From positions 55,941 to 119,940 of the forward strand of contig JAZGGI010000050.1 in assembly GCA_036480375.1 (NCBI GenBank): DNA of 64,000 bases, written 5' to 3'. The notes beneath the pieces were generated by a model. It was not told where the DNA came from, searched no databases, and saw only the letters and a program-made list of their open reading frames with translations. Shown here one piece after another: positions 7,017 through 15,927 of this stretch. Position 1 is the stretch's first letter. Every line of letters starts with the position of its first letter. The translations under genes and the position numbers were made by a program. This DNA is from Candidatus Zixiibacteriota bacterium. Its GTDB lineage: Bacteria > Zixibacteria > MSB-5A5 > GN15 > JAAZOE01.

Positions 7017-9974
7017 ATGAAAAATTTAAACACAAAATATACGGCTGAGCGGTCATCATCAAAGACAGGTATGTTATTGCGAACTATCCCCGTATTCGTT
7101 GTTCTTGTGTTTGTAGCGCTATTTGCATCAATTGCATTCGGATCGGAAAAATGGATGAAAACCAATCCCCGGATTAATATGGAGCTTTCATCGTTTATCA
7201 CCGCCCAGTCCGATACTTTATTGAATATCCTGATACCAGCTTCGGAACTAAGACACCTCGGAGTTCACAATTCCGGCAAATGGTACTTTCCATTGGGTAA
7301 CGGCCGCGTCCCAAGTTTTGGTGGATCAGTTGATCCTGAAACGGGTGAGGTAACTACCAACGTGTTTTTCCCAAAGGGATCCGGCAATTCATACGTTTAT
7401 ACAATTCTCCTTTGGATCGGGGGTGTCGTTGGTATTGATACTCTGGTATCTACAGCCGCGGACCAGGTTAGTTTGACCGGTGGTTTTGAACTATTGTCGG
7501 CCGCTCCCCTAATCGGCGGTCTTAAGCGGACAGGCAATTTTGCTGATGACGAATTTGTGGCCATCTATAGCGATACAATAAGCGATCCCGGTTACAATGG
7601 AGTTCCCAATATGTATGATGATCAAACGCATGTCCCATTGGGAGTCGAAATACGTCAAGAGAGCTATAGCTGGGCCGATATCCTTTATGATGATTTTGTC
7701 TTAATAAAGTTTACAGTAAAGAACATCCTCGATAAAAATATCAAGAATGGTTGGATCGGATTTTATATTGATCCGGATATTTATAATTTTCCCAATGCGC
7801 CAATCGGTTGGGTGGATGATATCAGCGGAGTGATTGATACCCTTATTGATGAAGGCGATCCGACCAGCCGATTATTCATTCCCTATAGTTTTGATAACAA
7901 CGGTGATCCTCAAGGCAATACTCGTTGGGATTCCGCATCCGTGAGAGGCGCTGTTTCGCTCCGGCTGGTGGCTTCGAGTTTTGAAAATCCAATTCAAAAT
8001 TTCAATTGGTGGGTTCCTAATGGAAATCCTGATATTGATTTTGGGCCCCGTCTGATAGGAACACCCGAGGATCCTTTTCGCGAATTTACAGGCGGTTTTA
8101 CAGGTAGTCCTTATCGACAACAAGATAAGTATTATATGATGGCACATCCGGAAATTGATTATGACCAATTGTTTGTAACCGTAATGGATTCTTCCGATGG
8201 CTGGGTTCCCCCTGCAAATCCGACAATTCTCATAGCGGCTGATAGTCGATTTATGCTCTCTTTCGGACCCTTTGATCTACCGCCCGGTGATTCGGTCTGG
8301 TTTACCGTGGCCTGCGTAGTATCTGATAGTTTCCATGTAGAGGCCAATGATTACGCGCGTTATTTTGATCCGGCGTCTCCAGGCGATTATAGAAATCGCC
8401 TTGATTTTTCGAGAATTATCGATGATCACCGCCGGATAGATTCGGTATATAATTCCAATCTCTTGCTACCAAAACCCGGTCCACCGGTGGGGTTAGAAAT
8501 CGTTGAATCACTGGAAAATTCAATAGAATTGTCGTGGAACAGGTGTCAGCGTCCCGACATTTATGGTTACAACGTTTATGTTCGAGACACAACCATAAGT
8601 AATAAATGGCACCGAGCTTCCCCCTTGCCAATAATCGATACGACTTTCATATTCTCTGGGGCGCAACCAACGCATAATCTTATGTTTTCCGTTTCGGCGC
8701 TGGATACCTTCGGAAGAGAATCAGAAATTGCCTTTTATCGTGAAATAACTTTTGGTCGGCCGCTGCCGCCGGCAAATTTGAATGTTCAAACGGAGGATGG
8801 GATTCCCGTATTATCGTGGGAACCGCCCTCAGATACGGGGCTGTACGCATATTATATTTATCGATCAAGATGGCAGGAGGCATATACGTTATATGACTCA
8901 ACAGCTTCATTGATATTTAATGATGTGGACGTTGAATCGGGAGTTTCGTATCGGTATTATCTGAAGGTAAAAAATATCCTTGGCTTGGAATCGATTCCAT
9001 CCAATGAGGTGACTTTTTTGTATATGGCGATGGATGAGGGAATTCTATTTGTAAACGCGAATATGGAGAATGGGCCTCAAATAGACGCCTATCGAAAAGA
9101 ATATGTAATGGAATTGATGCGGAATGTTAATGCCGGAATTGATGTTACCTATCAGGAAATTTGGATGGAGGGTATACATTTAAGCAAAATTAGCCATTAT
9201 GAGTCCGTTATTATTGACGTTGAAAAAGGTGGAGTAACACTATCGAATTCGGATTTGGACAGCCTTGCGATTTACCTTGCGAACGGTGGCAATGTAATGT
9301 TCATAATGCCTAATGTCAGCCAGTTAAACCTTGGCATGTATCAAATATTGACCGTACGCTATGGCGATGGAGATTTCTTTCATGATTATTTATTTCTTGA
9401 TAGTGTTTTAGTAAACAGAATTGCGTTTCAGGATGGGGCTATCATCGGCGATTTAGTGGGTTCTCTGTCTGAAATCGGAGAGTATCCGAATTTGATAGCG
9501 GATACTCAAAAACTTCTGACTTCCACCATTCCAATACAAGGTTATATTCCGATTTCCGGATGCTTATTTCCGGGAGAAACCAATGCTGAAACCATTTATA
9601 GATATAATTCGTCATATCCCGATTCAGTAATGCACAATCAGATCAATGGCATACGCTATTCGGGCGATGATTATCGCTTTGTTTTATTCAATTTTCCGTT
9701 ATCTCTGATGTCGTATCCCGACCATATTGAGGCTTTTCGCCAGGGTTTAAGGGATTTGGGATTGGATATCGATTGCGGCGATGTTAATACTGATAAACGC
9801 GTCAACGTCTCTGACGCCGTATATATTTTGAATTATTTATACCGGGGGGGGGCGGCTCCCGATTTCAGGAAGGCCGATGTGGATTGCAATGATCTTGTGG
9901 AACTGGGTGATGTGGTGATATTCATAAATCGTATTTTCCGTAACGGTTACGCCCTGTCGTGTTGTCAAAACTAA
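7017..9974 (+). CDS. Large secreted FN3/dockerin protein, paralog of the upstream gene
   Basis: The protein has 985 residues counted from the ATG at 7017. An in-frame ATG at 7071 would give a shorter, more normal signal peptide (MLLRTIPVFVVLVFVALFAS) with AGGT nearby, so the true start is uncertain. The layout repeats that of the upstream gene: an unassigned N-terminal region of about 450 residues, FN3-like repeats (about 483-660), the Rossmann-like module (675-900, ending NFPLSLM) and a dockerin-like double repeat from 920 (CGDVNTDKRVNVSD), ending CCQN. Matching segments such as NFNWWVPN / NYNWWVDN and KYYMMAHPEIDYD / KYYLMSHTEIDYN show a tandem duplication. Same operon, 15-base gap. Likely cell-surface; function unknown. 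Confidence 0.8.
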   Translation: MKNLNTKYTAERSSSKTGMLLRTIPVFVVLVFVALFASIAFGSEKWMKTNPRINMELSSFITAQSDTLLNILIPASELRHLGVHNSGKWYFPLGNGRVPSFGGSVDPETGEVTTNVFFPKGSGNSYVYTILLWIGGVVGIDTLVSTAADQVSLTGGFELLSAAPLIGGLKRTGNFADDEFVAIYSDTISDPGYNGVPNMYDDQTHVPLGVEIRQESYSWADILYDDFVLIKFTVKNILDKNIKNGWIGFYIDPDIYNFPNAPIGWVDDISGVIDTLIDEGDPTSRLFIPYSFDNNGDPQGNTRWDSASVRGAVSLRLVASSFENPIQNFNWWVPNGNPDIDFGPRLIGTPEDPFREFTGGFTGSPYRQQDKYYMMAHPEIDYDQLFVTVMDSSDGWVPPANPTILIAADSRFMLSFGPFDLPPGDSVWFTVACVVSDSFHVEANDYARYFDPASPGDYRNRLDFSRIIDDHRRIDSVYNSNLLLPKPGPPVGLEIVESLENSIELSWNRCQRPDIYGYNVYVRDTTISNKWHRASPLPIIDTTFIFSGAQPTHNLMFSVSALDTFGRESEIAFYREITFGRPLPPANLNVQTEDGIPVLSWEPPSDTGLYAYYIYRSRWQEAYTLYDSTASLIFNDVDVESGVSYRYYLKVKNILGLESIPSNEVTFLYMAMDEGILFVNANMENGPQIDAYRKEYVMELMRNVNAGIDVTYQEIWMEGIHLSKISHYESVIIDVEKGGVTLSNSDLDSLAIYLANGGNVMFIMPNVSQLNLGMYQILTVRYGDGDFFHDYLFLDSVLVNRIAFQDGAIIGDLVGSLSEIGEYPNLIADTQKLLTSTIPIQGYIPISGCLFPGETNAETIYRYNSSYPDSVMHNQINGIRYSGDDYRFVLFNFPLSLMSYPDHIEAFRQGLRDLGLDIDCGDVNTDKRVNVSDAVYILNYLYRGGAAPDFRKADVDCNDLVELGDVVIFINRIFRNGYALSCCQN

Positions 9975-10028
9975 TTTTCTTGTCAAAATCTTTGTCGAAC
10001 GAGAAATTTAAGTGTATATTATTCCGAT

Positions 10029-10817
10029 ATGTCGGAAAAGGATACACGTGAAAAACCGGATCGCCGTCTGGGCGACGAATGGGTTGGCTGGGACGGTGAA
10101 ATTGTTAACTCAACCGATGCCGATCCCCGGATATTCGTCGGGATGGCTATGGCGGCGATTGCCGCTATCCTTGGAGTTACGGCATTATTCGTTTGGTTAA
10201 TCTATCCGCGCCTCGTTCAGATGAGTTCCATGGCCGGTCCGATTATGAATTTTTCTTATTTCGCGTTTGCGTCGATTCTTGTTGCCTGGCTGATATTATT
10301 TATCTGGGGAGCTTTAACGAAACGACCCTTTTTGTCGGGCCTGGTGGTCGTGCCCAAGTTGGTTAATCTCCTGCTTGATATTACCATCAAGGTTGGGAAA
10401 GTCATCGGTGTCCCGAAAGATCGACTCGTTAATTCATTTCTAAAACTTCATAATTTGTTTATTGACAGCGATCCTCGGCAGGTACCGACCGACAAGATTA
10501 TGCTTCTGCTGCCGCGGTGTTTGAGCAAAGAGATGTTTAAATCGCTGAAGTCGATGCGGGACTCTTACGGTTTCATTATGGCGACGGCCGGAGGCGGTGG
10601 TGAAGCGCGCAATAAAATTCGCAAACTGCGGCCCGGCTTAATCATTGCCGTAGCCTGCGAACGAGATTTGTTGACCGGATTTATCGACGTCAATCCTCAT
10701 ATCCCCGTTATCGGTTATCCCAATATTCGTCCCAGTGGACCATGCAAAGACACCGAAGTGGATCTGCAAACGATTGAAGACACCGTCAAACGACACTCAG
10801 TCCAGACAAGTAATTAG
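10029..10817 (+). CDS. DUF116 family membrane protein
   Basis: The protein has 262 residues with two transmembrane helices (about 38-62 and 75-97). It is followed by the cytoplasmic DUF116 core: LLPRCLSKE near residue 154, an ATAGGGGEAR loop near 184, VACERDL near 209 and GPCKD near 237. The three conserved cysteines in these segments suggest a metal or iron-sulfur site, as proposed for this family of unknown function. The stop is three bases before the next gene, a TudS-like desulfurase fusion, so the two are co-transcribed and may share redox or sulfur chemistry (inference). No strong ribosome binding site precedes the ATG. Confidence 0.85.
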   Translation: MSEKDTREKPDRRLGDEWVGWDGEIVNSTDADPRIFVGMAMAAIAAILGVTALFVWLIYPRLVQMSSMAGPIMNFSYFAFASILVAWLILFIWGALTKRPFLSGLVVVPKLVNLLLDITIKVGKVIGVPKDRLVNSFLKLHNLFIDSDPRQVPTDKIMLLLPRCLSKEMFKSLKSMRDSYGFIMATAGGGGEARNKIRKLRPGLIIAVACERDLLTGFIDVNPHIPVIGYPNIRPSGPCKDTEVDLQTIEDTVKRHSVQTSN

Positions 10818-10820
10818 AAA

Positions 10821-11792
10821 ATGACCACAAAAAACACCGCGTCAAATCGACCGATAATAATCGGTGTCAGTTCTTGTCTACTGGGGGCTCGAGTCCGTTT
10901 TGACGGCCAACATAAGCGCGAACGCTATATAGCCGATATCCTTGGTGATTATCTTGATTTTCTGTCGATCTGTCCCGAAATTGGGGCGGGGATGGGAATA
11001 CCTCGCGAATCGGTTCAGTTGCGTGGAAATCAGGATTCTCCCCGCTTGATTGGAAATAAGTCGGGGAAAAACTGGACTTTAAAATTAAAGTCATTCTCCC
11101 GCGAAAGGATATCCAAAAAGGATTTTTCCAAACTTTCCGGATTTATTTTCAAAAAAAACTCGCCCAGTTGCGGCATGGAAAGGGTCCGCCTTTATGATGA
11201 CAAGGGTTCGATGCGCCCAAATGGTATAGGAGTCTTTGCCCGGGCGGTAATGGAAAAATATCCGTTTCTTCCGGTTGAGGAGGAAGGGCGTTTGAACGAT
11301 ATCCGCACAAGAGAAAATTTCATTGAACGCATTTTCGCATATTATTGCCTGGATAATCTTTTTAACGGCGGTTATTCCGGAAAAAAAATTATTGAATTTC
11401 ACACTGTCAGCAAATATTTGATTCTTTCCCACAGCCAAAAACATTACACCGAGTTGGGAAAATTGGTGGCCAAAATAAAACAATATACTCCGGCGCAATT
11501 TAAAAAGGAATATAGCCGGCTATATATGGAAGCTTTGAAAATTAAAACGACGGTCAAAAAGCAGGTTAATGTCCTGCAGCATATTTTTGGATTTCTAAAA
11601 GATTATTTAAATTCTGAAGATAAGAAATATTTATTGGAAGTCATTAACGATTATCATAAGAATCTTGTACCCCTGGTCGTTCCGGTAACATTGCTAAAAT
11701 TATTCATCTTGCGCCATGGCGTGACTTATATTGCCAATCAGATTTACTTAAATCCCCATCCCAAAGAATTGATGCTCAGAAATCATGTTTAA
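10821..11792 (+). CDS. DUF523 (TudS-like) / DUF1722 fusion protein
   Basis: The protein has 323 residues. The N-terminal half (about 10-150) is DUF523, the family of thiouracil desulfurase TudS, in which three cysteines hold a [4Fe-4S] cluster. All three are present here: Cys19 (VSSCLLG), Cys51 (SICPE) and Cys117 (SPSCGM). The C-terminal half (about 190-315) is DUF1722, as in E. coli YbgA, with LILSHSQKHY near residue 200. The fused order DUF523-DUF1722 is a known arrangement. Substrate is not proven; desulfuration of thiolated nucleobases is the closest characterised activity. It follows the DUF116 gene by three bases and converges on the signalling gene at 11804. Confidence 0.88.
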   Translation: MTTKNTASNRPIIIGVSSCLLGARVRFDGQHKRERYIADILGDYLDFLSICPEIGAGMGIPRESVQLRGNQDSPRLIGNKSGKNWTLKLKSFSRERISKKDFSKLSGFIFKKNSPSCGMERVRLYDDKGSMRPNGIGVFARAVMEKYPFLPVEEEGRLNDIRTRENFIERIFAYYCLDNLFNGGYSGKKIIEFHTVSKYLILSHSQKHYTELGKLVAKIKQYTPAQFKKEYSRLYMEALKIKTTVKKQVNVLQHIFGFLKDYLNSEDKKYLLEVINDYHKNLVPLVVPVTLLKLFILRHGVTYIANQIYLNPHPKELMLRNHV

Positions 11793-11803
11793 TGAGGTAA
11801 TTC

Positions 11804-13618
11804 TCAAGCTGTTGTGTTGAGATTAGTTTTTTGCCGAACCTGATTGTCAGGTTCCGGCTCTTCCGGGTTTGCCTTTAACTGATGCAACTTTGTCATAAGC
11901 AAATCAAGGTTATCCTCAATTGATATGATATCCTCAATTCCCTGATCAAGAAGGATGGTTAAATGATTTATTGATTCAGGGTTGGTCAGGACATAGACGG
12001 GAAGATGTTTCAGGTTTATGTCATGATTATATAGATTGGCGGTCAATAGCGTAATATCATCCGGTTTGCCGGGTACGACCAATACGATCGCGTCAGGCAT
12101 ACTGCGGCGATAGAGAGATACGAAAGTCTCTACGGAATTTACGATAATGGTTCTGAATCCATCATATTTTAATCTCATTTCCAGAGGCGAATGGGCGGTC
12201 AAATCTTCGGTGTAGATCATGATTTGACCGTTTTCATTTCTTTCATGAATCAATAAGATTTCGATCTGCATCATTTCTATAAAGGCTTCCAGGACTTCCG
12301 GCAAAAACAATCGTCCCGCCATATCTCTCAGGCTTTCCTTGACATCGTCAAATTTGTCGAGCGATAGGTATTCATCCCGGGGGATGCTTTCAGTGAAAAG
12401 ATCGATTATCGTCAGGATATTGCCGCCCAGCGTTTCAATAGGGAGACGGCTTGTATATTTTTTCTCCAGATCGAGATACATCGATTTTAATATGCCGACT
12501 ACGGCCGGATCAAATCCCAGGGAAGATAGGAGTTTGGCCGTAAGCGATACGACCCGGCGATTGTCTTCCGAGCTTTCGGTACGATAATAAAATCGAGCCA
12601 AATCATGCATGTATCCCGCGGTCGAGATTAAAATCCTGTCTTTGGCCGGAAGCCGCATCTTTTCGCATAATTTCTCGACATAGGTTCCGACGCGGCCGCT
12701 GTGATTAATATTCAATTGAGAAAGCGACGACAATAATGACGTTAGAATTTCCAGGGGATTGGGACCGTTTATTGAAGGCAGATGCCAACTTTCCGGATTA
12801 AGTATGAGCTTAGAAGGCGAATCGAAAAACTGTACTATGGTTTTAGTCGATATTTTGCGAACGCGATCGATTAAGTCAATATAATCGCCGGGGACCGTAT
12901 CCTTTATAAGAACGCAGGCATATTCGTCATTATCCAGAATATCAATGGCTTTATCGGCTGAATTGGTTGTCATGATATCAAAAGCGTCGTACTCAAGAAG
13001 GCGTTTTAATATTCTATTGGATTTCTCATCATCAGATACTAATAATACGCGTTTGTCCGACTCCGTGTGTTCATTCGATTTCCTGGTACGGCGAAAGTCG
13101 GTAACGGTATCATCGTCTGTGACGGCGTTTTTGATGCCCAGCGCCATCGCCTCACCGATTGAAATTTGACGGTTGAGATAGTATTTGTTAATGGCCAGAA
13201 TAATTGATGCCTCGGTGGCGAGATAGAGTTTGATATTTTTTCCCCGACTGACGAATTTTAATTCTCGAACAAGATGAGGATCAGTTGGGTCGAGGCAAGC
13301 AATTTTGAGAAGATTATCTTCCGGTTTATAATCAAAGGGCATCACCAGTCGGGACATGGCGACATTTTGAGGGATCATCGTGATAACCATTTTATGAATA
13401 TCGATCAGGGAAAGAACAACTCCGTCACAATTTAATTGCAACGACAGGGCTCGAACCAAATTCTTTTCGTCGATATGTCCCAGGTGATAGAGATGAGTTC
13501 CCAGCTTGCCCCCGAATTCACGTTGTCGGTCGAGCGCCTCTTTAATTTCCCGATCGGTAACAAGATTTTCACCGATAAGGATTTCATCGAGACGTTTTTT
13601 GAAGTATTTGTGCTCCAT
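11804..13618 (-). CDS. MshEN - receiver - HD - receiver-like signalling protein
   Basis: The protein has 604 residues and no signal peptide. Residues 1-150 are a GspE/MshE N-terminal domain with two tandem motifs (LIGENLVTDREIKEALDRQ, then HLGHIDEKNLVRALSLQL), the type that binds cyclic di-GMP in MshE. Residues 188-275 are a response-regulator receiver with the acidic pair Asp196-Asp197 and a likely phospho-acceptor Asp240. Residues 290-450 form an HD domain that keeps His338-Asp339 (YMHDL) but no GYP motif. Residues 464-585 look like a second, degenerate receiver in which the acceptor position is not Asp. The likely role is a cytoplasmic signal integrator, possibly c-di-GMP-linked. No ATPase domain follows the MshEN part, so it is not a pilus motor. 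No strong ribosome binding site is visible. Confidence 0.75.
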   Translation of the reverse strand: MEHKYFKKRLDEILIGENLVTDREIKEALDRQREFGGKLGTHLYHLGHIDEKNLVRALSLQLNCDGVVLSLIDIHKMVITMIPQNVAMSRLVMPFDYKPEDNLLKIACLDPTDPHLVRELKFVSRGKNIKLYLATEASIILAINKYYLNRQISIGEAMALGIKNAVTDDDTVTDFRRTRKSNEHTESDKRVLLVSDDEKSNRILKRLLEYDAFDIMTTNSADKAIDILDNDEYACVLIKDTVPGDYIDLIDRVRKISTKTIVQFFDSPSKLILNPESWHLPSINGPNPLEILTSLLSSLSQLNINHSGRVGTYVEKLCEKMRLPAKDRILISTAGYMHDLARFYYRTESSEDNRRVVSLTAKLLSSLGFDPAVVGILKSMYLDLEKKYTSRLPIETLGGNILTIIDLFTESIPRDEYLSLDKFDDVKESLRDMAGRLFLPEVLEAFIEMMQIEILLIHERNENGQIMIYTEDLTAHSPLEMRLKYDGFRTIIVNSVETFVSLYRRSMPDAIVLVVPGKPDDITLLTANLYNHDINLKHLPVYVLTNPESINHLTILLDQGIEDIISIEDNLDLLMTKLHQLKANPEEPEPDNQVRQKTNLNTTA

Positions 13619-13665
13619 AAATGTTTATCAACTCTCTTTTACGAATATTTGCGATATGTAATCGA

Positions 13666-13682
13666 GGGCGTCCAAGACGCCC
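13666..13682. repeat. Small GC-rich palindrome (REP-like)
   Basis: GGGCGTC-CAA-GACGCCC, a perfect 7-bp hairpin in the 5' region of the MshEN gene, followed by GCC and no T-run. It resembles the other dispersed palindromes in this window but lacks the adjacent GTAG/CTAC mark. Confidence 0.45.
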
Positions 13683-13734
13683 GCCTCAATTATACTCGTC
13701 TTTTCTCTTTATCGGATAAAGGGAAGAAATTTTA

Positions 13735-13893
13735 ATGCTTAGGTCATTTGGGCTAATGGAACTTCAGTCATTATTGAATTTTCAGCATTTTTCTATGTCC
13801 AAAGCAGAAACCCTGGTTTATGGAATAATTTATCTCTTTTTTTATTTGATATTGGCCTGGAGATATATTAGATTCACGCTAAAATATAGGTAA
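13735..13893 (+). CDS. Possible small membrane protein, 52 residues
   Basis: An ATG at 13735, nine bases after GGGAAG, opens a 52-codon frame ending in TAA at 13891-13893. The product has a polar N-terminus, one predicted membrane helix (TLVYGIIYLFFYLILAWRYI) and a basic tail (RFTLKYR), so it would be a single-pass protein with the tail inside. It lies between divergent genes and 52 bases before the DUF3857 gene. No homolog is recognised, and such a short frame could arise by chance. Confidence 0.35.
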   Translation: MLRSFGLMELQSLLNFQHFSMSKAETLVYGIIYLFFYLILAWRYIRFTLKYR

Positions 13894-13945
13894 TATGCCG
13901 CCGGTTATGAATTATGATGAGGGATTAAGCCAAGGGGAGTAGCAG

Positions 13946-15892
13946 ATGATTTCTATGAAGAAATTCTCAGGAATGATTTTAGCAATAATTTTAGTTATAT
14001 GTTGGTGCAATTCAATTTGCTGGGGACAGAAATTCGGCAAGGTTGAATCTCCGGAATGGGAGATCGGGGCGCCAGCCGATTATCCCGAAGCGAACGCTAT
14101 TATATTATTTAAAAATGGAAAATTAAGTGTTAGCTGGGATAAAATTGAGATGGCGCGTCATGTTCGTATAAAAATCCTGACCCAAGCCGGGATAGACGAA
14201 CTTGATGAATTTGAGATATATTTAGATGAAGACGATAAACTAAAAAATTTCAAAGCCCATACTATTACTTCTGACAGCAAAAAACATAAGGTTAACAAGG
14301 ACGCCATTTTCGATAAGGAAGTAGGGAAAGATAAAATTAGAACGTTTACGTTTCCCGCGCTGGAACCGGGCTGCATAATTGAATACCAATACAAAATCAG
14401 AAATAAACGATACCGTCATTTGTCACCCTGGTTTTTCCAGGATGATTTATTTGTCTTGAAATCACATTTGGACGTGGAATTATCGCAGGGATTCAGCTAT
14501 AACATCAATTATTTCAATATGCCTTTTGATAAGAGAACCGGCCAGGAGAAAGAAATTCCGGACCCAACCAAACAAATGGGAACCGCTTTTTTAAAAGTTT
14601 GCTCCTGGGATATGGAAAATCTGCTGCCAATCAAAGACGAACCTTATATGTGCGCTCGGAAAGACTACATGGCCGGACTCGGTTTCCGCCTGGTCTCATT
14701 CACGAATAGATACGGTTCGACAACCTACTATTCAACGACATGGGGAGAAAGAGGCGATGATTACAGAAAATATCTTCATGATGATTACTGCAATCAGAAT
14801 AAGGAAGTTAAGAAGCTCGCGGCTGAAATTACTTCAGGGTTAGTCAATCTTCGTGAAAAATCAAAAGCAATTTATGAATATGTAGCCCGAGAATTCAAGA
14901 CATCAGATACACCGAGACAGTGGTTCACAAATGAGAAGATGTCCAAATTATTTCAAAATAAATCTGGGTCAAGTGAAGAAAAAAACTTGCTAATTTCAGA
15001 GTTGCATAAGGCGGTTGATGTGCCATCCTGGCCGGTACTTATAAGTACCAGGAAAAACGGAAAGTTCGACCCTGAAAATGTTAATACCAGTCAATTCAAT
15101 TATCTTATCACATTTGCTCAATTTGATGACGGTTGGGAATTTTTAGACGCTTCCAGTAAATATATTCCATACGGAATACTGCCTTCCAAATGTCTGACCA
15201 ACGGCGGTTTGTTGCTGGACGGCAAAAACAGCTCCCCGGTCAAAATGACGATTCAGCCTTTTGATTCATACCGGCTGGATCTGGTGAGGATGTACGTCGA
15301 TTCGGACGGACTTGTTACGTGCAGTACCGAAAGTAAATATAGCGGGTATTTTGCCGCCAGTTATGGGCGTGAATTTGAAGAGAATTCTCAGGAAGATTTC
15401 CTCGATGACAATTATTTTGATCGCCTTGACATAGAGTATGAATTGGGCGAATGCTCCTTCGACCTCGATACTTCGGGAATGTTTGTCGGAGAAATTAATT
15501 TTACATCCGAGGATTTAATTCGTAATCTCGATGATAATCTTTTGATCTCGCCGGTACAATATGCGCTTCGGAATAATCCTTTTAAGAGCGCCAAGCGGAT
15601 TTTTCCGGTAGATTTTGCTTTTCCTCGGATATATCATAATTTGATTGAGGTTTTTGTTTCCGATTCGGTTAGTGAATTTATTCTTCCCGATAATATACTT
15701 GAAGAAATTGACGGTGCAATTTTTGAACGCACATCAAAAGTTACTGATTCAAGCGTTATCATCGGTTCCAAATTAACGATTCTTGAGCCATTGTTTAAAC
15801 CTCATAAATATGCATCACTAAGAAATCTATTCGATAAGGTCGCTTTGGCAAGCGAGGATCAACTAACAGCCGTAATTGTCAAACCTGAATAA
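13946..15892 (+). CDS. DUF3857 / transglutaminase-fold protein with degenerate active site
   Basis: The protein has 648 residues, with a signal peptide (MKKFSGMILAIILVICW). Residues about 60-230 are DUF3857, a beta-rich exported domain; about 280-420 is a transglutaminase-like fold. Alignment by eye with the next gene shows its triad Cys-His-Asp is Ser342-Tyr386-Asp401 here (SGSSEEKN where the paralog has YGDCKDMS, and FNYLI where it has FNHVI). Two of three catalytic residues are therefore lost and the protein is probably not an active transglutaminase. AAGGGGAG precedes the ATG. It lies 35 bases upstream of its paralog and is presumably co-expressed, so a partner or binding role in the periplasm is plausible (inference). 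Confidence 0.8.
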   Translation: MISMKKFSGMILAIILVICWCNSICWGQKFGKVESPEWEIGAPADYPEANAIILFKNGKLSVSWDKIEMARHVRIKILTQAGIDELDEFEIYLDEDDKLKNFKAHTITSDSKKHKVNKDAIFDKEVGKDKIRTFTFPALEPGCIIEYQYKIRNKRYRHLSPWFFQDDLFVLKSHLDVELSQGFSYNINYFNMPFDKRTGQEKEIPDPTKQMGTAFLKVCSWDMENLLPIKDEPYMCARKDYMAGLGFRLVSFTNRYGSTTYYSTTWGERGDDYRKYLHDDYCNQNKEVKKLAAEITSGLVNLREKSKAIYEYVAREFKTSDTPRQWFTNEKMSKLFQNKSGSSEEKNLLISELHKAVDVPSWPVLISTRKNGKFDPENVNTSQFNYLITFAQFDDGWEFLDASSKYIPYGILPSKCLTNGGLLLDGKNSSPVKMTIQPFDSYRLDLVRMYVDSDGLVTCSTESKYSGYFAASYGREFEENSQEDFLDDNYFDRLDIEYELGECSFDLDTSGMFVGEINFTSEDLIRNLDDNLLISPVQYALRNNPFKSAKRIFPVDFAFPRIYHNLIEVFVSDSVSEFILPDNILEEIDGAIFERTSKVTDSSVIIGSKLTILEPLFKPHKYASLRNLFDKVALASEDQLTAVIVKPE

Positions 15893-15927
15893 TATTTTTT
15901 GGTTTTTTCCCGGGAAGGGGATCGACC

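Noticed and set aside
13436..13735. Plus-strand open frame of 99 codons crossing the start of the MshEN gene
   Set aside because: It lies mostly antisense to that gene and passes through a GC-rich palindrome; no family resemblance.
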